The notes: generated by a model from the sequence alone, not told the origin. A DNA stretch of 51,795 nt from Clostridiales bacterium (GCA_016278505.1 JADQBQ010000013.1:1-51795), one strand, 5' to 3'; positions 23,853-32,381 are shown, counted from the stretch's first letter. Translations and numbers: made by a program.

Positions 23853-24950
23853 ATGCAAATCACAGTTCAAAAGAAAGCCCTTGAAAAAATGCTTAACGCG
23901 AGCACCCAGTCAGTCAACCCCAAGTCTCCAATTAACGCTATCCAAGGGGTTCTGTTAACAGCTAAGGGTGACACAATTAAAATGACCGGTACCGACCTTG
24001 ATATTACTATCACCAGTATCGGTGAAGCTGAAGTTATCGACGAAGGAGATGTACTTATCCCGGCGAAAAGATTGAGCGACCTGGTTAAAAACCTTCCTGA
24101 CGGCTCCATTAACATGGAATCTAAAGAAGAATCCGTTGAAATTCACTATGGTAAAAAACAAAAAAGTACAATTAAAACCTTTCCAGTAGAGGAATTTCCA
24201 GCAACCGAACAACCAGATTCTTTAATATCAGCTAAATTTAATACAGGGGAGTTTTTAAGTGCAGTTAGTAAAGTATATTTTGCTGCAGCTGACGAAGAAA
24301 GCCGTCCGGTATTAATGGGTGTGTTATTTAATTTTACACCCTTCGGGTTAGATATCATAGCAACGGACACACACAGGTTAAATATCATCTCAACACCTTC
24401 CGAAACAGATGAAAAACAAGTCGTCGTCCCCAAAAGAACAATCGAAAAAATAATCCGGCTGTGTAAAGATGAAGAGATAACTGTCTCAGTAGGTGAATCC
24501 ATTGTGCAGTTTGCAGCCGGTAATGTAATTATAAGTACCCGCCAAATTGCAGGGAAATTCCCACCTCATAACACAATCATCCCAAAAGAATTTTCAACTG
24601 AATGCGAGATTGATACAAAAGAAATTCTGGGTAGCCTTAACCGTGCAGTTTTTATGGTTCCACTCACAAAACAAATTCCTGTAGTTAACCTTTCTATTGC
24701 TGATAACACATTTACAGTAAACGCCCAGGATGATAACTCGGAACTAAATGAGTCATATGATTGCAATCAAACCGGTGACGAACTAAATATTTCATTCAGT
24801 ACTAAATATCTACACGACCTTCTAAGCGTAATAAACTCAAATAAAGTTACACTGAAATTTAATGGCAACCTCTGCTACGTCCAACATGATAATTTTTGTT
24901 CCGTTGTTGTAGCCGTGGTACCAGTCAGTGCAGTCAAAGAATCTGCGTAA
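23853..24950 (+). CDS. dnaN: DNA polymerase III beta subunit (sliding clamp)
   Basis: The 365-residue length is standard for a beta clamp. Signatures include MQITVQKKALEKMLNASTQSVN, the GTDLDITI strand, VLIPAKRLSDLVKNLP, VKVYFAAADEESRPVLMGVLF-like middle domain, IIATDTHRLNII, and a C-terminal NSNKVTLKFNG. The start at the ATG follows GAGGGGAG; the ORF opens 18 bases earlier without need. A chromosome needs only one dnaN next to dnaA, so this copy belongs to the element and would give its replisome a private clamp. Two nearby proteins carry clamp-binding-like motifs (30529 and 26019). Confidence 0.93.
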   Translation: MQITVQKKALEKMLNASTQSVNPKSPINAIQGVLLTAKGDTIKMTGTDLDITITSIGEAEVIDEGDVLIPAKRLSDLVKNLPDGSINMESKEESVEIHYGKKQKSTIKTFPVEEFPATEQPDSLISAKFNTGEFLSAVSKVYFAAADEESRPVLMGVLFNFTPFGLDIIATDTHRLNIISTPSETDEKQVVVPKRTIEKIIRLCKDEEITVSVGESIVQFAAGNVIISTRQIAGKFPPHNTIIPKEFSTECEIDTKEILGSLNRAVFMVPLTKQIPVVNLSIADNTFTVNAQDDNSELNESYDCNQTGDELNISFSTKYLHDLLSVINSNKVTLKFNGNLCYVQHDNFCSVVVAVVPVSAVKESA

Positions 24951-24963
24951 AAGGAGTGTTTAA

Positions 24964-26001
24964 ATGGCCAGGCAGGAATCTAAAGCCAAGGGTGGGTTTT
25001 ACCCTACCCCTGACGACGAAATGAACTTGGTATGCCAAAAATTTTCTATTGACCTAGCTACCCGTGCTTTTTTAATCGACCCGTGTGCCGGAAACGGTAG
25101 TGCCCTGAAAATGTTAAGTGACCACTTAAAAAGAAAGGGCGGCCTACCCGAGACATACGGGATCGAACTGGAAGAAACACGGGCTCAAGAAGCCAAAGAA
25201 GTTTTAGATCATGCCGTTAAGTGTGACTACAACCAGGCTCGGACAAGCACGAAAGCCTTCTCTGTACTTTGGCTGAATCCACCATATGACCACCATGACG
25301 GTGACCGGGTAGAGGTTACATTCTTACGTGACCTTACAGACCCTGTAAGCGGCAAGCTAATGGTAGGAGGGGTCTTGGGCTACTGCATCCCGCAGAAAGT
25401 TCTAAAAGACGCCGCACCTATATTGGCCGCCAGGTTCGATCACCTGTCAGTCTTTAGGTTTACGGATAAAAGCTACCCCACATTTAAACAGGTAGTTGTC
25501 TTCGGTATACGCCGGGGCACCGTAAACCGTGGCAAGGAAGCCAAAAAAGTACGGACATGGTTAAAATTCTTAGGAGAACAAGGCCCGGATGCAGTAAAAT
25601 CTTTAGATACACCAACGGCTCCATACAACGTACCACCGGCCCCGGACAAAAAAATCATCTTTAAAGGCTCTCTTACAGATATTAAAGAGATAGCCGATAG
25701 CCTCGAAGATTCACCGGTTTGGGATGAGATCAACTATCTGCTATTACCTTACAAAAAAGCTGCAATCATGCAGCCGCCGGTACTGCCGCTGAAACCAACC
25801 CACGACGCCATTGCTATATCAGCAGGCGTTATAGGCGGCAACATGGGAAGCCACCTCTTAACCGGTCGTTCCAAAAAAGTTTCGGACAAAGAATTCATAC
25901 CACCGGACGAAAAAGGGAAGGGTGAGAAGATCATCGAGAAGGAACGGTATATCACAACCGTCCGTGTTTTCTCGCCCACCGGAGTATACGATCTTGAATA
26001 A
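24964..26001 (+). CDS. N6-adenine-type DNA methyltransferase (DUF6094-like)
   Basis: The 345-residue protein opens with KGGFYPTPDDEM, has the SAM-binding DPCAGNGSAL at about residues 39-48 and the catalytic LWLNPPYD at 103-109, as in N6-adenine methyltransferases. The later half (QVVVFGIRR) continues the Rossmann fold. No separate target-recognition domain or restriction gene is apparent. Such orphan enzymes on elements can protect DNA from host restriction or mark replicated DNA. It is 14 bases downstream of dnaN and 18 bases upstream of the helicase gene, so the three form an operon. Confidence 0.85.
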   Translation: MARQESKAKGGFYPTPDDEMNLVCQKFSIDLATRAFLIDPCAGNGSALKMLSDHLKRKGGLPETYGIELEETRAQEAKEVLDHAVKCDYNQARTSTKAFSVLWLNPPYDHHDGDRVEVTFLRDLTDPVSGKLMVGGVLGYCIPQKVLKDAAPILAARFDHLSVFRFTDKSYPTFKQVVVFGIRRGTVNRGKEAKKVRTWLKFLGEQGPDAVKSLDTPTAPYNVPPAPDKKIIFKGSLTDIKEIADSLEDSPVWDEINYLLLPYKKAAIMQPPVLPLKPTHDAIAISAGVIGGNMGSHLLTGRSKKVSDKEFIPPDEKGKGEKIIEKERYITTVRVFSPTGVYDLE

Positions 26002-26018
26002 GGGGGTTTGTCAAAAAA

Positions 26019-28949
26019 TTGAAAATCAAAGTGGATGATATAGGGCGCACTTTCGAGTGCGCCCTACACTTTGCAGCCTACAGCGGGTTAAATCTGTTAA
26101 TAGTCAGTTTCGCAGGACCGGGTACCGCCGTTCAAGCAGTAAAGTCAAATATTGCGGCCGGCAGAAAAACTCGAATTTTTAATGAGGATGATGAAGAAAT
26201 CGGATTCTTTGATCCCCCCCGGGGGATGTACCGGTCCATGGAGAGAAAGTCCGGTGATGTATTCCACGCAATAGTACTCCACAAATCAGCAGTCTTTAAT
26301 GAAAACCCAACAAACCCGACTATAATAGCCCCGGACGGGGATATACGAACTGCAGTTGGACGGTTTATAACGTCAAAATTCGCTGTACCGTCCGAGTGGG
26401 AGACACAATACCTGGACCTTTTAGAATACCAGGAAGCAACTACAATATGCAGTCCGCACATTAAAGCCTGGCAGAACGCCAGAGTAATTGAAATAACCGG
26501 AGTTAAAGGCTCGTCAACTGACCAGGTAACCGACGAAACTCTGGTTGAAAGCATTGAATCTGCTTTACACACTGGCCAACTAAAAATCCCAGAATCGGAA
26601 GTTAAAGGCCGGTTTGACCCGGAGTGGACGATGAAAGAATACCTCCGGGAAAACGCCAAGATTCTCGCGGATCAAGTCAAAAAAATTAAGCCAAGACACA
26701 ATTTCGGGAACCTTGACCGTGCAATCGGGGAAATGGAACGTATCCCGTTCCCGGCCCAGGGCCATGTTATTCAGGGTATGGTTAACACCTTAAAAGAACA
26801 GGACATGGCAATCGCCTCCTGCGACATGGGTACGGGGAAAAGTATTATGTCTCTCGGTGTAGTGAATATACTGCACCACCAAAGAGGAAAAGGCCCCATG
26901 TCAGTCCTTTTAACGGCACCATCAAATACTATACCTAAATGGGCCACGGGAGAAATTCAAAGCACACTGCCTGATGCCAAAGTCCGTATAATTAAAACCT
27001 TTAAAGACGCAATACGATACGCAGAAAAAGTTAAACAAGGTTACCAACCAAAAGGCTTGGAATTTGTACTATTAAGCCTCGACCGGGCAAAGCTGGGACC
27101 TGAACCTTGGTGCGCAGCTACCTGGAAACGGGTATCATCTACTAACGAATACGCCTGGCACTGTCCCGATTGTGGGGAACCACTCCCCGACCCGGACCAC
27201 AAAAAGGAAGATTTCCTCCGGTGGCACGGATTCGCCTGTGGCACCCCTCCCATCAAAAAAACAAATCTCCTTCCCAACGGTTTACCTAAAGGCTTTATTC
27301 CAAAATGGATTTTCCCGTCCAAGACAAGGAAATGCCCCTACTGTGAAACCCCCCTATGGCGACCGGCATTAAAACAGCGGGGTGAGACAAACAACAAACC
27401 CCGGTGGTATATCAGCTTCATCTTCAGGCAATTAAAAAAGCACTTTGACCTTTACATTGCAGATGAAGTTCACCAGGCCAAAGCAGCCGACTCCGGTCGT
27501 GGCGATGCTTTTGTTCAACTACTAAAAGCTAGCAAGAAAGTGCTGTGCCTGACCGGCACCCTGGTAAACGGTATGTCCACAAGCGTAAAAGAACTACTAT
27601 GGCGGACAGACCCCAAATCATTAATCAGGGAAGGGTTTGACTTCTCTTCGGGTACTATCAAATGGGCTCAGGAATATGGGGTGCTGGAAAGAGTAACCCG
27701 GCTTGACGACGGTTACGACGAAGGCGTGGTAACCCGTCGAAAGAAGAACGTGACCACCAAAGAAAAACCCGGTATTGCCCCCGAGTTAGTGGTCACGCAC
27801 TTACTACACCGGGCAGCATTTTTAGAACTAAAAGACCTGGAACTCCCACTGCCCGAATTGAACGAAGTCCCGGTAATAATCACCCCAGACGATGACCACC
27901 TTGATGCCTATAAAACATTCCACACCGAACTTCGTAAGGCTTGTGGCAGAGCATACGCCGCAGGGGTACCCGGAGCCTATTCACGGTTTCTACCCGAAAC
28001 ACTGGGGTATGCAAATACACCGCATCTTGGTGCAGAAGTAACGCTGCGAGAAGGGTCAGAGGAAGAGGAGCTTATCTACGCGCCCGCCTTCCCGGAGGAT
28101 TATTATAACGCTAAAGAACGGGAAATGGTGCGAATCGTTCAGGATAACCTCGCCCAAGACCGTGGATGTATTATCTACTGCTACCATACTCAACAGCGTA
28201 AAAGCCACCATAGAATTAGACAGGTATTAGAAGACCACAGTATTGAGAGCCATGTTTTAGAATCCGGTGTAAGCCCGGAAAAGCGGATCGAATGGCTGGC
28301 CCGAAAGGAAGAAGAAGGGGCAAAAGTCATTATCTGTAACAATAAATTAGTAGAACACGGGTTAGATTTATTAGCCTGGCCCACTATTATCAACATGGAA
28401 CTCTCGGACGACATTAACACTCTCCGGCAGGCCAATAGAAGAAACTGGCGTTATGGTGCCACAAGAGAATGCCGCATCTATTACCTGGTGAACAACCAAA
28501 CCCAGGAAATGATCCAGTTTAAAAGATGTATGTTGAAACGCGCCCATGCACTAATGACCGAAGGCCGGTTAGACCGGTCGGAACTTGCAAGCTACGGGCG
28601 TGACGAAAGAACGTCTCTAGCCGCCGACCTTGCTGACTGTCTTGCCGAAGAAGGCATGGAAGACCGCTGGAAAGAGCTTGCGGCCAAGGACGTGGAAGAC
28701 GTGGAAACAGTTAAAGAAAAAGATTTCATGAGTGTTTTGAATGAAACAAAGCACCAACTGGCCCTAAAAACACTCAAATTATGCGGTTTCTCCGAAGAAG
28801 AAATAAATGAAGCATTAGGGGAACCAGAAGACGCAGAAACATTTACACGACCAACAATGCTAGAACTTGCCGCATTCCTGCCTAAAAAGAAAAAGAAACC
28901 TCGGAAAAAAACATTGCCGGAAGGTTATGTCCAGCCGGCTTTGTTTTAA
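26019..28949 (+). CDS. Large SNF2/DEAH-like helicase with zinc ribbons and a C-terminal clamp-like motif
   Basis: The 976-residue superfamily 2 protein has motif I MGTGKS at about 270, motif II DEVH at about 482-485, LCLTGTLVNG as motif III, and a C-terminal RecA lobe with NKLVEHGLDLLAWP and RQANRRNWRYG. Two cysteine pairs (CPDCGEPLPDP near 382 and CPYCETPLW near 438) form an inserted zinc domain. The last residues are VQPALF, close to the beta-clamp-binding consensus QxxLF. The start is TTG after AAGGGGG. SNF2-like enzymes move along duplex DNA; here it probably works with the adjacent methyltransferase and clamp. Confidence 0.85.
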   Translation: MKIKVDDIGRTFECALHFAAYSGLNLLIVSFAGPGTAVQAVKSNIAAGRKTRIFNEDDEEIGFFDPPRGMYRSMERKSGDVFHAIVLHKSAVFNENPTNPTIIAPDGDIRTAVGRFITSKFAVPSEWETQYLDLLEYQEATTICSPHIKAWQNARVIEITGVKGSSTDQVTDETLVESIESALHTGQLKIPESEVKGRFDPEWTMKEYLRENAKILADQVKKIKPRHNFGNLDRAIGEMERIPFPAQGHVIQGMVNTLKEQDMAIASCDMGTGKSIMSLGVVNILHHQRGKGPMSVLLTAPSNTIPKWATGEIQSTLPDAKVRIIKTFKDAIRYAEKVKQGYQPKGLEFVLLSLDRAKLGPEPWCAATWKRVSSTNEYAWHCPDCGEPLPDPDHKKEDFLRWHGFACGTPPIKKTNLLPNGLPKGFIPKWIFPSKTRKCPYCETPLWRPALKQRGETNNKPRWYISFIFRQLKKHFDLYIADEVHQAKAADSGRGDAFVQLLKASKKVLCLTGTLVNGMSTSVKELLWRTDPKSLIREGFDFSSGTIKWAQEYGVLERVTRLDDGYDEGVVTRRKKNVTTKEKPGIAPELVVTHLLHRAAFLELKDLELPLPELNEVPVIITPDDDHLDAYKTFHTELRKACGRAYAAGVPGAYSRFLPETLGYANTPHLGAEVTLREGSEEEELIYAPAFPEDYYNAKEREMVRIVQDNLAQDRGCIIYCYHTQQRKSHHRIRQVLEDHSIESHVLESGVSPEKRIEWLARKEEEGAKVIICNNKLVEHGLDLLAWPTIINMELSDDINTLRQANRRNWRYGATRECRIYYLVNNQTQEMIQFKRCMLKRAHALMTEGRLDRSELASYGRDERTSLAADLADCLAEEGMEDRWKELAAKDVEDVETVKEKDFMSVLNETKHQLALKTLKLCGFSEEEINEALGEPEDAETFTRPTMLELAAFLPKKKKKPRKKTLPEGYVQPALF

Positions 28950-28952
28950 GAC

Positions 28953-28990
28953 CACAATGGCCCTTTCTAATAAGGGTCATTGTGCCTTTT
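28953..28990 (+). terminator. Hairpin after the helicase gene
   Basis: CACAATG and CATTGTG enclose a CCCT/AGGG stem; GCCTTTT follows. It may be a terminator that separates the helicase operon from the ubiquitin-like cassette. Confidence 0.6.
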
Positions 28991-29090
28991 AAGGAGGGAC
29001 TAGTATTTTACAATTCCTTTGCAAAAGCTGGCCGCATATTTTAACCTTTGCCATACTTTATTTAATTACTGCCTTTATGGGGGTTTTACG

Positions 29091-29408
29091 ATGAAGATAA
29101 ACATCCCTAATCTAATTAACACCCTGACCCAACACGAAACATCTGAAGAAGCTATTATCACAGCAAAGGTTAACCCAATTCTGGATATATTAGCTCGATT
29201 CAATTCCAGCAATTCTGTGGATTTTAGTCAATTTACAGACGAGGATATCAGAGACACCATGGATGCTATTTGGAGTTATGACCCCGAGGAAGGGTGTCAA
29301 GAAAACGATCCTAACAACCCGATAGTGGTATTCATGGACACCGCTAATATACGGGAAAAAATTGTTAAGTTAAAACCCAAAGGTAGTGATACAAGTGATT
29401 TCATATGA
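29091..29408 (+). CDS. Hypothetical protein, first gene of the PRTRC-like cassette
   Basis: The start is the ATG after GGGGG; the ORF extends 72 bases upstream without a good site. The 105-residue acidic protein (NLINTLTQHETSEEAIITAKVNPILDILARF, ending DTANIREKIVKLKPKG) has no recognised domain. Its 3' end overlaps the next gene by 23 bases, so it is part of the operon leading to the E2-like, ubiquitin-like and E1-like genes. PRTRC cassettes often begin with small unassigned proteins (protein E and others); equivalence cannot be shown here. Confidence 0.55.
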   Translation: MKINIPNLINTLTQHETSEEAIITAKVNPILDILARFNSSNSVDFSQFTDEDIRDTMDAIWSYDPEEGCQENDPNNPIVVFMDTANIREKIVKLKPKGSDTSDFI

Positions 29409-29868
29409 AGAACAAAACGAATTCCAGACTAAGCTAGACCACCTGCGATGTTTAAAAGCTATGTATGACGCCGGGTTCGATGTGAGGGATATAATATTTG
29501 CCCCTGACTATCCAATGTATACGGAAACACACTTTTTCATGGCAGTTTTAAAGAAGTTGTTTAAAACCCAAACGATTTTAGAATCAGAAGAACCAAAATT
29601 CGGTATACCCTACATGGAAATATTTCTGGAACAAGACATTCCTGATCCGGAAGTTGTAGAAAAACCACTCAAAGAAATGGTCAATCTTGAAGAAGACATC
29701 GAAAGTGGTTTCTTTCGGGAATTCCCTTCGGTCCATAATTTCGGTTTTGTATTTAACCACAAGGGAAACTGTATTGGGTTAGTGTTAGAAATATACGACC
29801 AAAACCTTACATTTTACCCGGAAGTTAAAAAATTAATTGAGTTAAAATCTAAAATTAGAGGTGGTTAA
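29386..29868 (+). CDS. Hypothetical protein, second gene of the PRTRC-like cassette
   Basis: The start is GTG (29386 or 29395) within the previous gene. The 160-residue protein is acidic and mostly helical, with a repeated-looking middle (FFMAVLKKLFKTQ, PYMEIFLEQDIPDP) and a strand-rich end (FGFVFNHKGNCIGLVLEIYD). Overlap upstream and the 4-base gap to the E2-like gene indicate translational coupling. I do not recognise the family; a cassette-specific function is inferred from position only. Confidence 0.55.
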   Translation: MIQVISYEEQNEFQTKLDHLRCLKAMYDAGFDVRDIIFAPDYPMYTETHFFMAVLKKLFKTQTILESEEPKFGIPYMEIFLEQDIPDPEVVEKPLKEMVNLEEDIESGFFREFPSVHNFGFVFNHKGNCIGLVLEIYDQNLTFYPEVKKLIELKSKIRGG

Positions 29869-29872
29869 AAAT

Positions 29873-30529
29873 ATGGAAAACCACGATTTATTCATCCGGC
29901 TACGAGATAACGAAACGATTACCGTCTGGCAAACCGGTCCGGTAAAAACTCCGGCGAAACCCGTACTGCCTCAAGAACTAGCAAAAATATTTTTCGATAA
30001 CGTACACGATTTTGAACTTGAAACTCCCGTTTTACCCAAAGGTTGTATCTATTACGGGAAACAGGTTAACGGCAATACTTTTGTTGTTTTAGAAAGGGAA
30101 AAGCAACAGAGTAACGTCTACTATGAAACCACTGAATTGAAAAACGTCGGGTTTCCTAAATTGATCCTAGGCGTGGAAGTTAATGAAGGGAAAATCCAAA
30201 AAACACTCCTGGCAGCGGTAAAAGATATTGTCATCACCAAAAACACTGAACTGTACTATTACCCGTTCAGCAATGTACATCACAATTTCCACATTTGTTG
30301 GGGCAATTATATGATGCACCAGATCGAAGAATTATTTCAACTCGGCAGCCTGGTGGACGTGTTTTTAAGCCTTAAAATGAACGACAGTCTGTATCGTCAT
30401 GCTGCTAAAAAACCGTACCGGCAACTATTAACCGAACTTCAGGGCAAAGAATTTCCTGACGACTTACTTGACCCCGTACATTATACTTTTCAGGAATTTA
30501 TAAACCAATTAACCAAGGAGGCGTTTTAA
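29873..30529 (+). CDS. PRTRC system protein B (E2-like)
   Basis: The 218-residue protein contains TLLAAVKDIVITKNTELYYYPF, then NVHHNFHICWGNYMM, a pattern of the Prok-E2 family D/PRTRC protein B, in which a strand-turn with Y-x-P-F-x-N-V is followed by G/N-x-I-C-x-G-N. These proteins share the fold of ubiquitin-conjugating enzymes. The Cys of HICWGN, near residue 139, could be the thioester residue; I cannot verify this. It is directly upstream of the ubiquitin-like gene with a TAATG overlap, so the products are made together. Confidence 0.7.
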   Translation: MENHDLFIRLRDNETITVWQTGPVKTPAKPVLPQELAKIFFDNVHDFELETPVLPKGCIYYGKQVNGNTFVVLEREKQQSNVYYETTELKNVGFPKLILGVEVNEGKIQKTLLAAVKDIVITKNTELYYYPFSNVHHNFHICWGNYMMHQIEELFQLGSLVDVFLSLKMNDSLYRHAAKKPYRQLLTELQGKEFPDDLLDPVHYTFQEFINQLTKEAF

Positions 30530-30855
30530 TGAAAGATCAACAGTTATCACTCTTTGGAGAAGAAAAAGAAGAAACTTGTAAAGCTTCATGTGACGCTGAA
30601 ATATCCGCAGAAGACGTTGGCATTGAAACTAAAACCTCAAAAGAACCCAAAGACAAGCTTCCTGATTACCCCCGGGTGGTATGCTACGTAGGAAGACAAA
30701 AAACATTTCCGCCCGAAATGAGCCTGGAACAGATCAGGAAAGAACTTCAAAAAGTATATCCTGAACTACGCAAAGGGAAGACCGATATGCAGTATGAGAC
30801 AAAAAGTAAAACTGTCATGGTGTATCCAGTAGTAAAAGCAGCAAAGGCGGGGTAA
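30529..30855 (+). CDS. PRTRC system protein C: ubiquitin-like protein with clamp-binding motif
   Basis: The C-terminal 65 residues (YPRVVCYVGRQKTFPPEMSLEQIRKELQKVYPELRKGKT, quoted in pieces: PRVVCYVGRQKTF and LEQIRKELQKVYPELRKG) fit the prokaryotic ubiquitin-like family called PRTRC C. The protein is 108 residues, longer than most members because of a roughly 45-residue N-terminal arm. That arm begins MKDQQLSLFGEE: QLSLF is the exact consensus pentapeptide for binding the beta sliding clamp, and the element encodes its own clamp. The C-terminus ends in A-K-A-G rather than Gly-Gly. Its start overlaps the E2-like stop by one base. Confidence 0.7.
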   Translation: MKDQQLSLFGEEKEETCKASCDAEISAEDVGIETKTSKEPKDKLPDYPRVVCYVGRQKTFPPEMSLEQIRKELQKVYPELRKGKTDMQYETKSKTVMVYPVVKAAKAG

Positions 30856-30860
30856 CCATA

Positions 30861-31580
30861 ATGATCGATATAAGTCAATACAAAGACTATATTATCGTCC
30901 AGGCAGGAGCCGGGGGGAACGGGAGTTTAATAGCCCTTTTACTGTCCCGGCTAATTGCCGGCCTGAATATTAATCCACAGTACACCATACTTGACGGTGA
31001 CACCGTGGAAAAGAAAAACCTTACAAGGCAACATTTCGCAATTAACGATATAGACCGCAACAAAGCTGAAGTCCTGGCAGAAAGATACAGCACGCATTTC
31101 AACATTAACATTCAGTACATGGACAGCTACATTGAATCCGTTGAATCACTATATCCTGTACTCGGGCACAACTTTGGCACCCTACCGATCCTGATAGGTG
31201 CAGTAGACAACCACAAAGCCCGGAAAATCCTGCACGAAGCCTATAGCAAACTTAACACAGCTTGTTATATTGACTGCGGTTGCGAAGAGACTTACGGCCA
31301 GGCGGTCATTGGCTACAAAAAACTCGGGCAGGAATACCTGAAACCTGCGGCCTACTATTATCCAGAGATGCTAGAAGACACAGCCCCGCCACAGGTTGGA
31401 TGCGCGGAAGCACCGGTACAGGACATTTCAGCTAACATTTTTTCAGCAGCAGCCGTATTTTTTTATCTCAACAATATTCTTGCATTTAAGGCAATACCAG
31501 CCCAAAAGGTGACTTTCGACGCACAAACGATGGTAATGCGACCCGATTATATTCAGGAAAGAGGGGTTCAAAGTGCTTAA
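30861..31580 (+). CDS. PRTRC system ThiF/E1-like protein
   Basis: The 239-residue protein has the ThiF/E1 nucleotide-binding core: IIVQAGAGGNGSLIA (Gly-rich loop at 11-20), ILDGDTVEKKNLTRQHF with the acid and Arg that contact ATP and the modifier's C-terminus, and LIGAVDNHKARKIL. Cys candidates for a thioester are in YIDCGCEETYGQ and VGCAEAP. E1-like enzymes adenylate the C-terminus of a ubiquitin-like protein; the partner is encoded 6 bases upstream. A GGCGGGG ribosome site precedes the ATG. Its 3' end overlaps the next gene by 8 bases. Confidence 0.85.
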   Translation: MIDISQYKDYIIVQAGAGGNGSLIALLLSRLIAGLNINPQYTILDGDTVEKKNLTRQHFAINDIDRNKAEVLAERYSTHFNINIQYMDSYIESVESLYPVLGHNFGTLPILIGAVDNHKARKILHEAYSKLNTACYIDCGCEETYGQAVIGYKKLGQEYLKPAAYYYPEMLEDTAPPQVGCAEAPVQDISANIFSAAAVFFYLNNILAFKAIPAQKVTFDAQTMVMRPDYIQERGVQSA

Positions 31581-32004
31581 ACTACCAAGAGTGTTTTTAA
31601 CTAAAAATTATAAGCTATGTCAGGAAAACCAGGAAAAGTTTTTTCAGTACCTCACTTTAGCTGCTCAAGATAAGCTGGCCGTCGATAAAACCTTCAAAAA
31701 AGACATGAAAAAAATGACCAAACAGGTTTTAGCCCGGCAGGAGGAAAACCTCGAAGGATGCGTCAACAAGGGTTTCAGACCATTTGGTAACAGCCCCTTC
31801 GACGGAGGGATTCAGTGGTTTCTCTTTAAGGGCAACGATGAAACAAACTTAGCGAAAGAAGTGGAAAAAGTTCTGGAAATGGAAGATTCAAGCCCTCCAA
31901 TGGAGCCCGACTGTTCAGGAAAACCTGTAATCAGCAAGCCCTTCATTCGCAAGGTGGCCAAAGATAGGATTTTAGTGACACAGACTCAAATAATTGATTG
32001 CTAA
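31573..32004 (+). CDS. Hypothetical protein, last gene of the PRTRC-like cassette
   Basis: The GTG start, behind GAAAGAGGGG, overlaps the E1-like stop by 8 bases, indicating translational coupling. The 143-residue protein is lysine-rich with a repeated helix-forming N-terminal half (QKFFQYL-like, KDMKKMTKQVLARQEENLEG) and a Gly/Pro-rich middle (GFRPFGNSPFDGGIQWFLF). No domain recognised. Its conserved place after the ThiF gene suggests it is a substrate or adaptor of the cassette. Confidence 0.6.
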   Translation: MLKLPRVFLTKNYKLCQENQEKFFQYLTLAAQDKLAVDKTFKKDMKKMTKQVLARQEENLEGCVNKGFRPFGNSPFDGGIQWFLFKGNDETNLAKEVEKVLEMEDSSPPMEPDCSGKPVISKPFIRKVAKDRILVTQTQIIDC

Positions 32005-32083
32005 GTCCAAATTTATATTATCGAAAGTCCGGCAATTTTAATGCTTCCGTGATTAATTGATTATATCTGTGGCCGTTCTCGCT

Positions 32084-32248
32084 TTATTTCTTTTTGTTGC
32101 TAAAGAAACCTACAACAAAATAACTAATAGTTCCTCCAATTAACATTGAGACCCATAATGACCAGTTAAATTCCCCTTTTATAAAACCATAAATCGCAGA
32201 GGCTGTAGTAAATCCAAATAAAATTGCAAGTAAAAAGCTTAGCTTCAA
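32084..32248 (-). CDS. Small membrane protein, 54 residues
   Basis: The reading frame starts at a TTG with AGGAG 8 bases upstream on the minus strand. Two hydrophobic stretches (LSFLLAILFGFTTASAIYGF and WVSMLIGGTISYFVVGFF) with a short hydrophilic loop (IKGEFN) and a Lys tail (SNKKK) indicate two membrane segments. It is the only gene on the minus strand in the long module and fills most of the gap 32005-32447. Function unknown; possibly an unrelated gene or a small holin-like or immunity protein. Confidence 0.55.
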   Translation of the reverse strand: MKLSFLLAILFGFTTASAIYGFIKGEFNWSLWVSMLIGGTISYFVVGFFSNKKK

Positions 32249-32381
32249 TGAATTCGCTCCTAATTTTTTATTCCTATTTTATCATATACTGTCTTTTCTC
32301 TTAAATTAATCTACTTAATCTTATTGTACATTCCAACCATAATACTCCTTAACTTTTAAAGTCTAAACAGCCCAAATAAAT

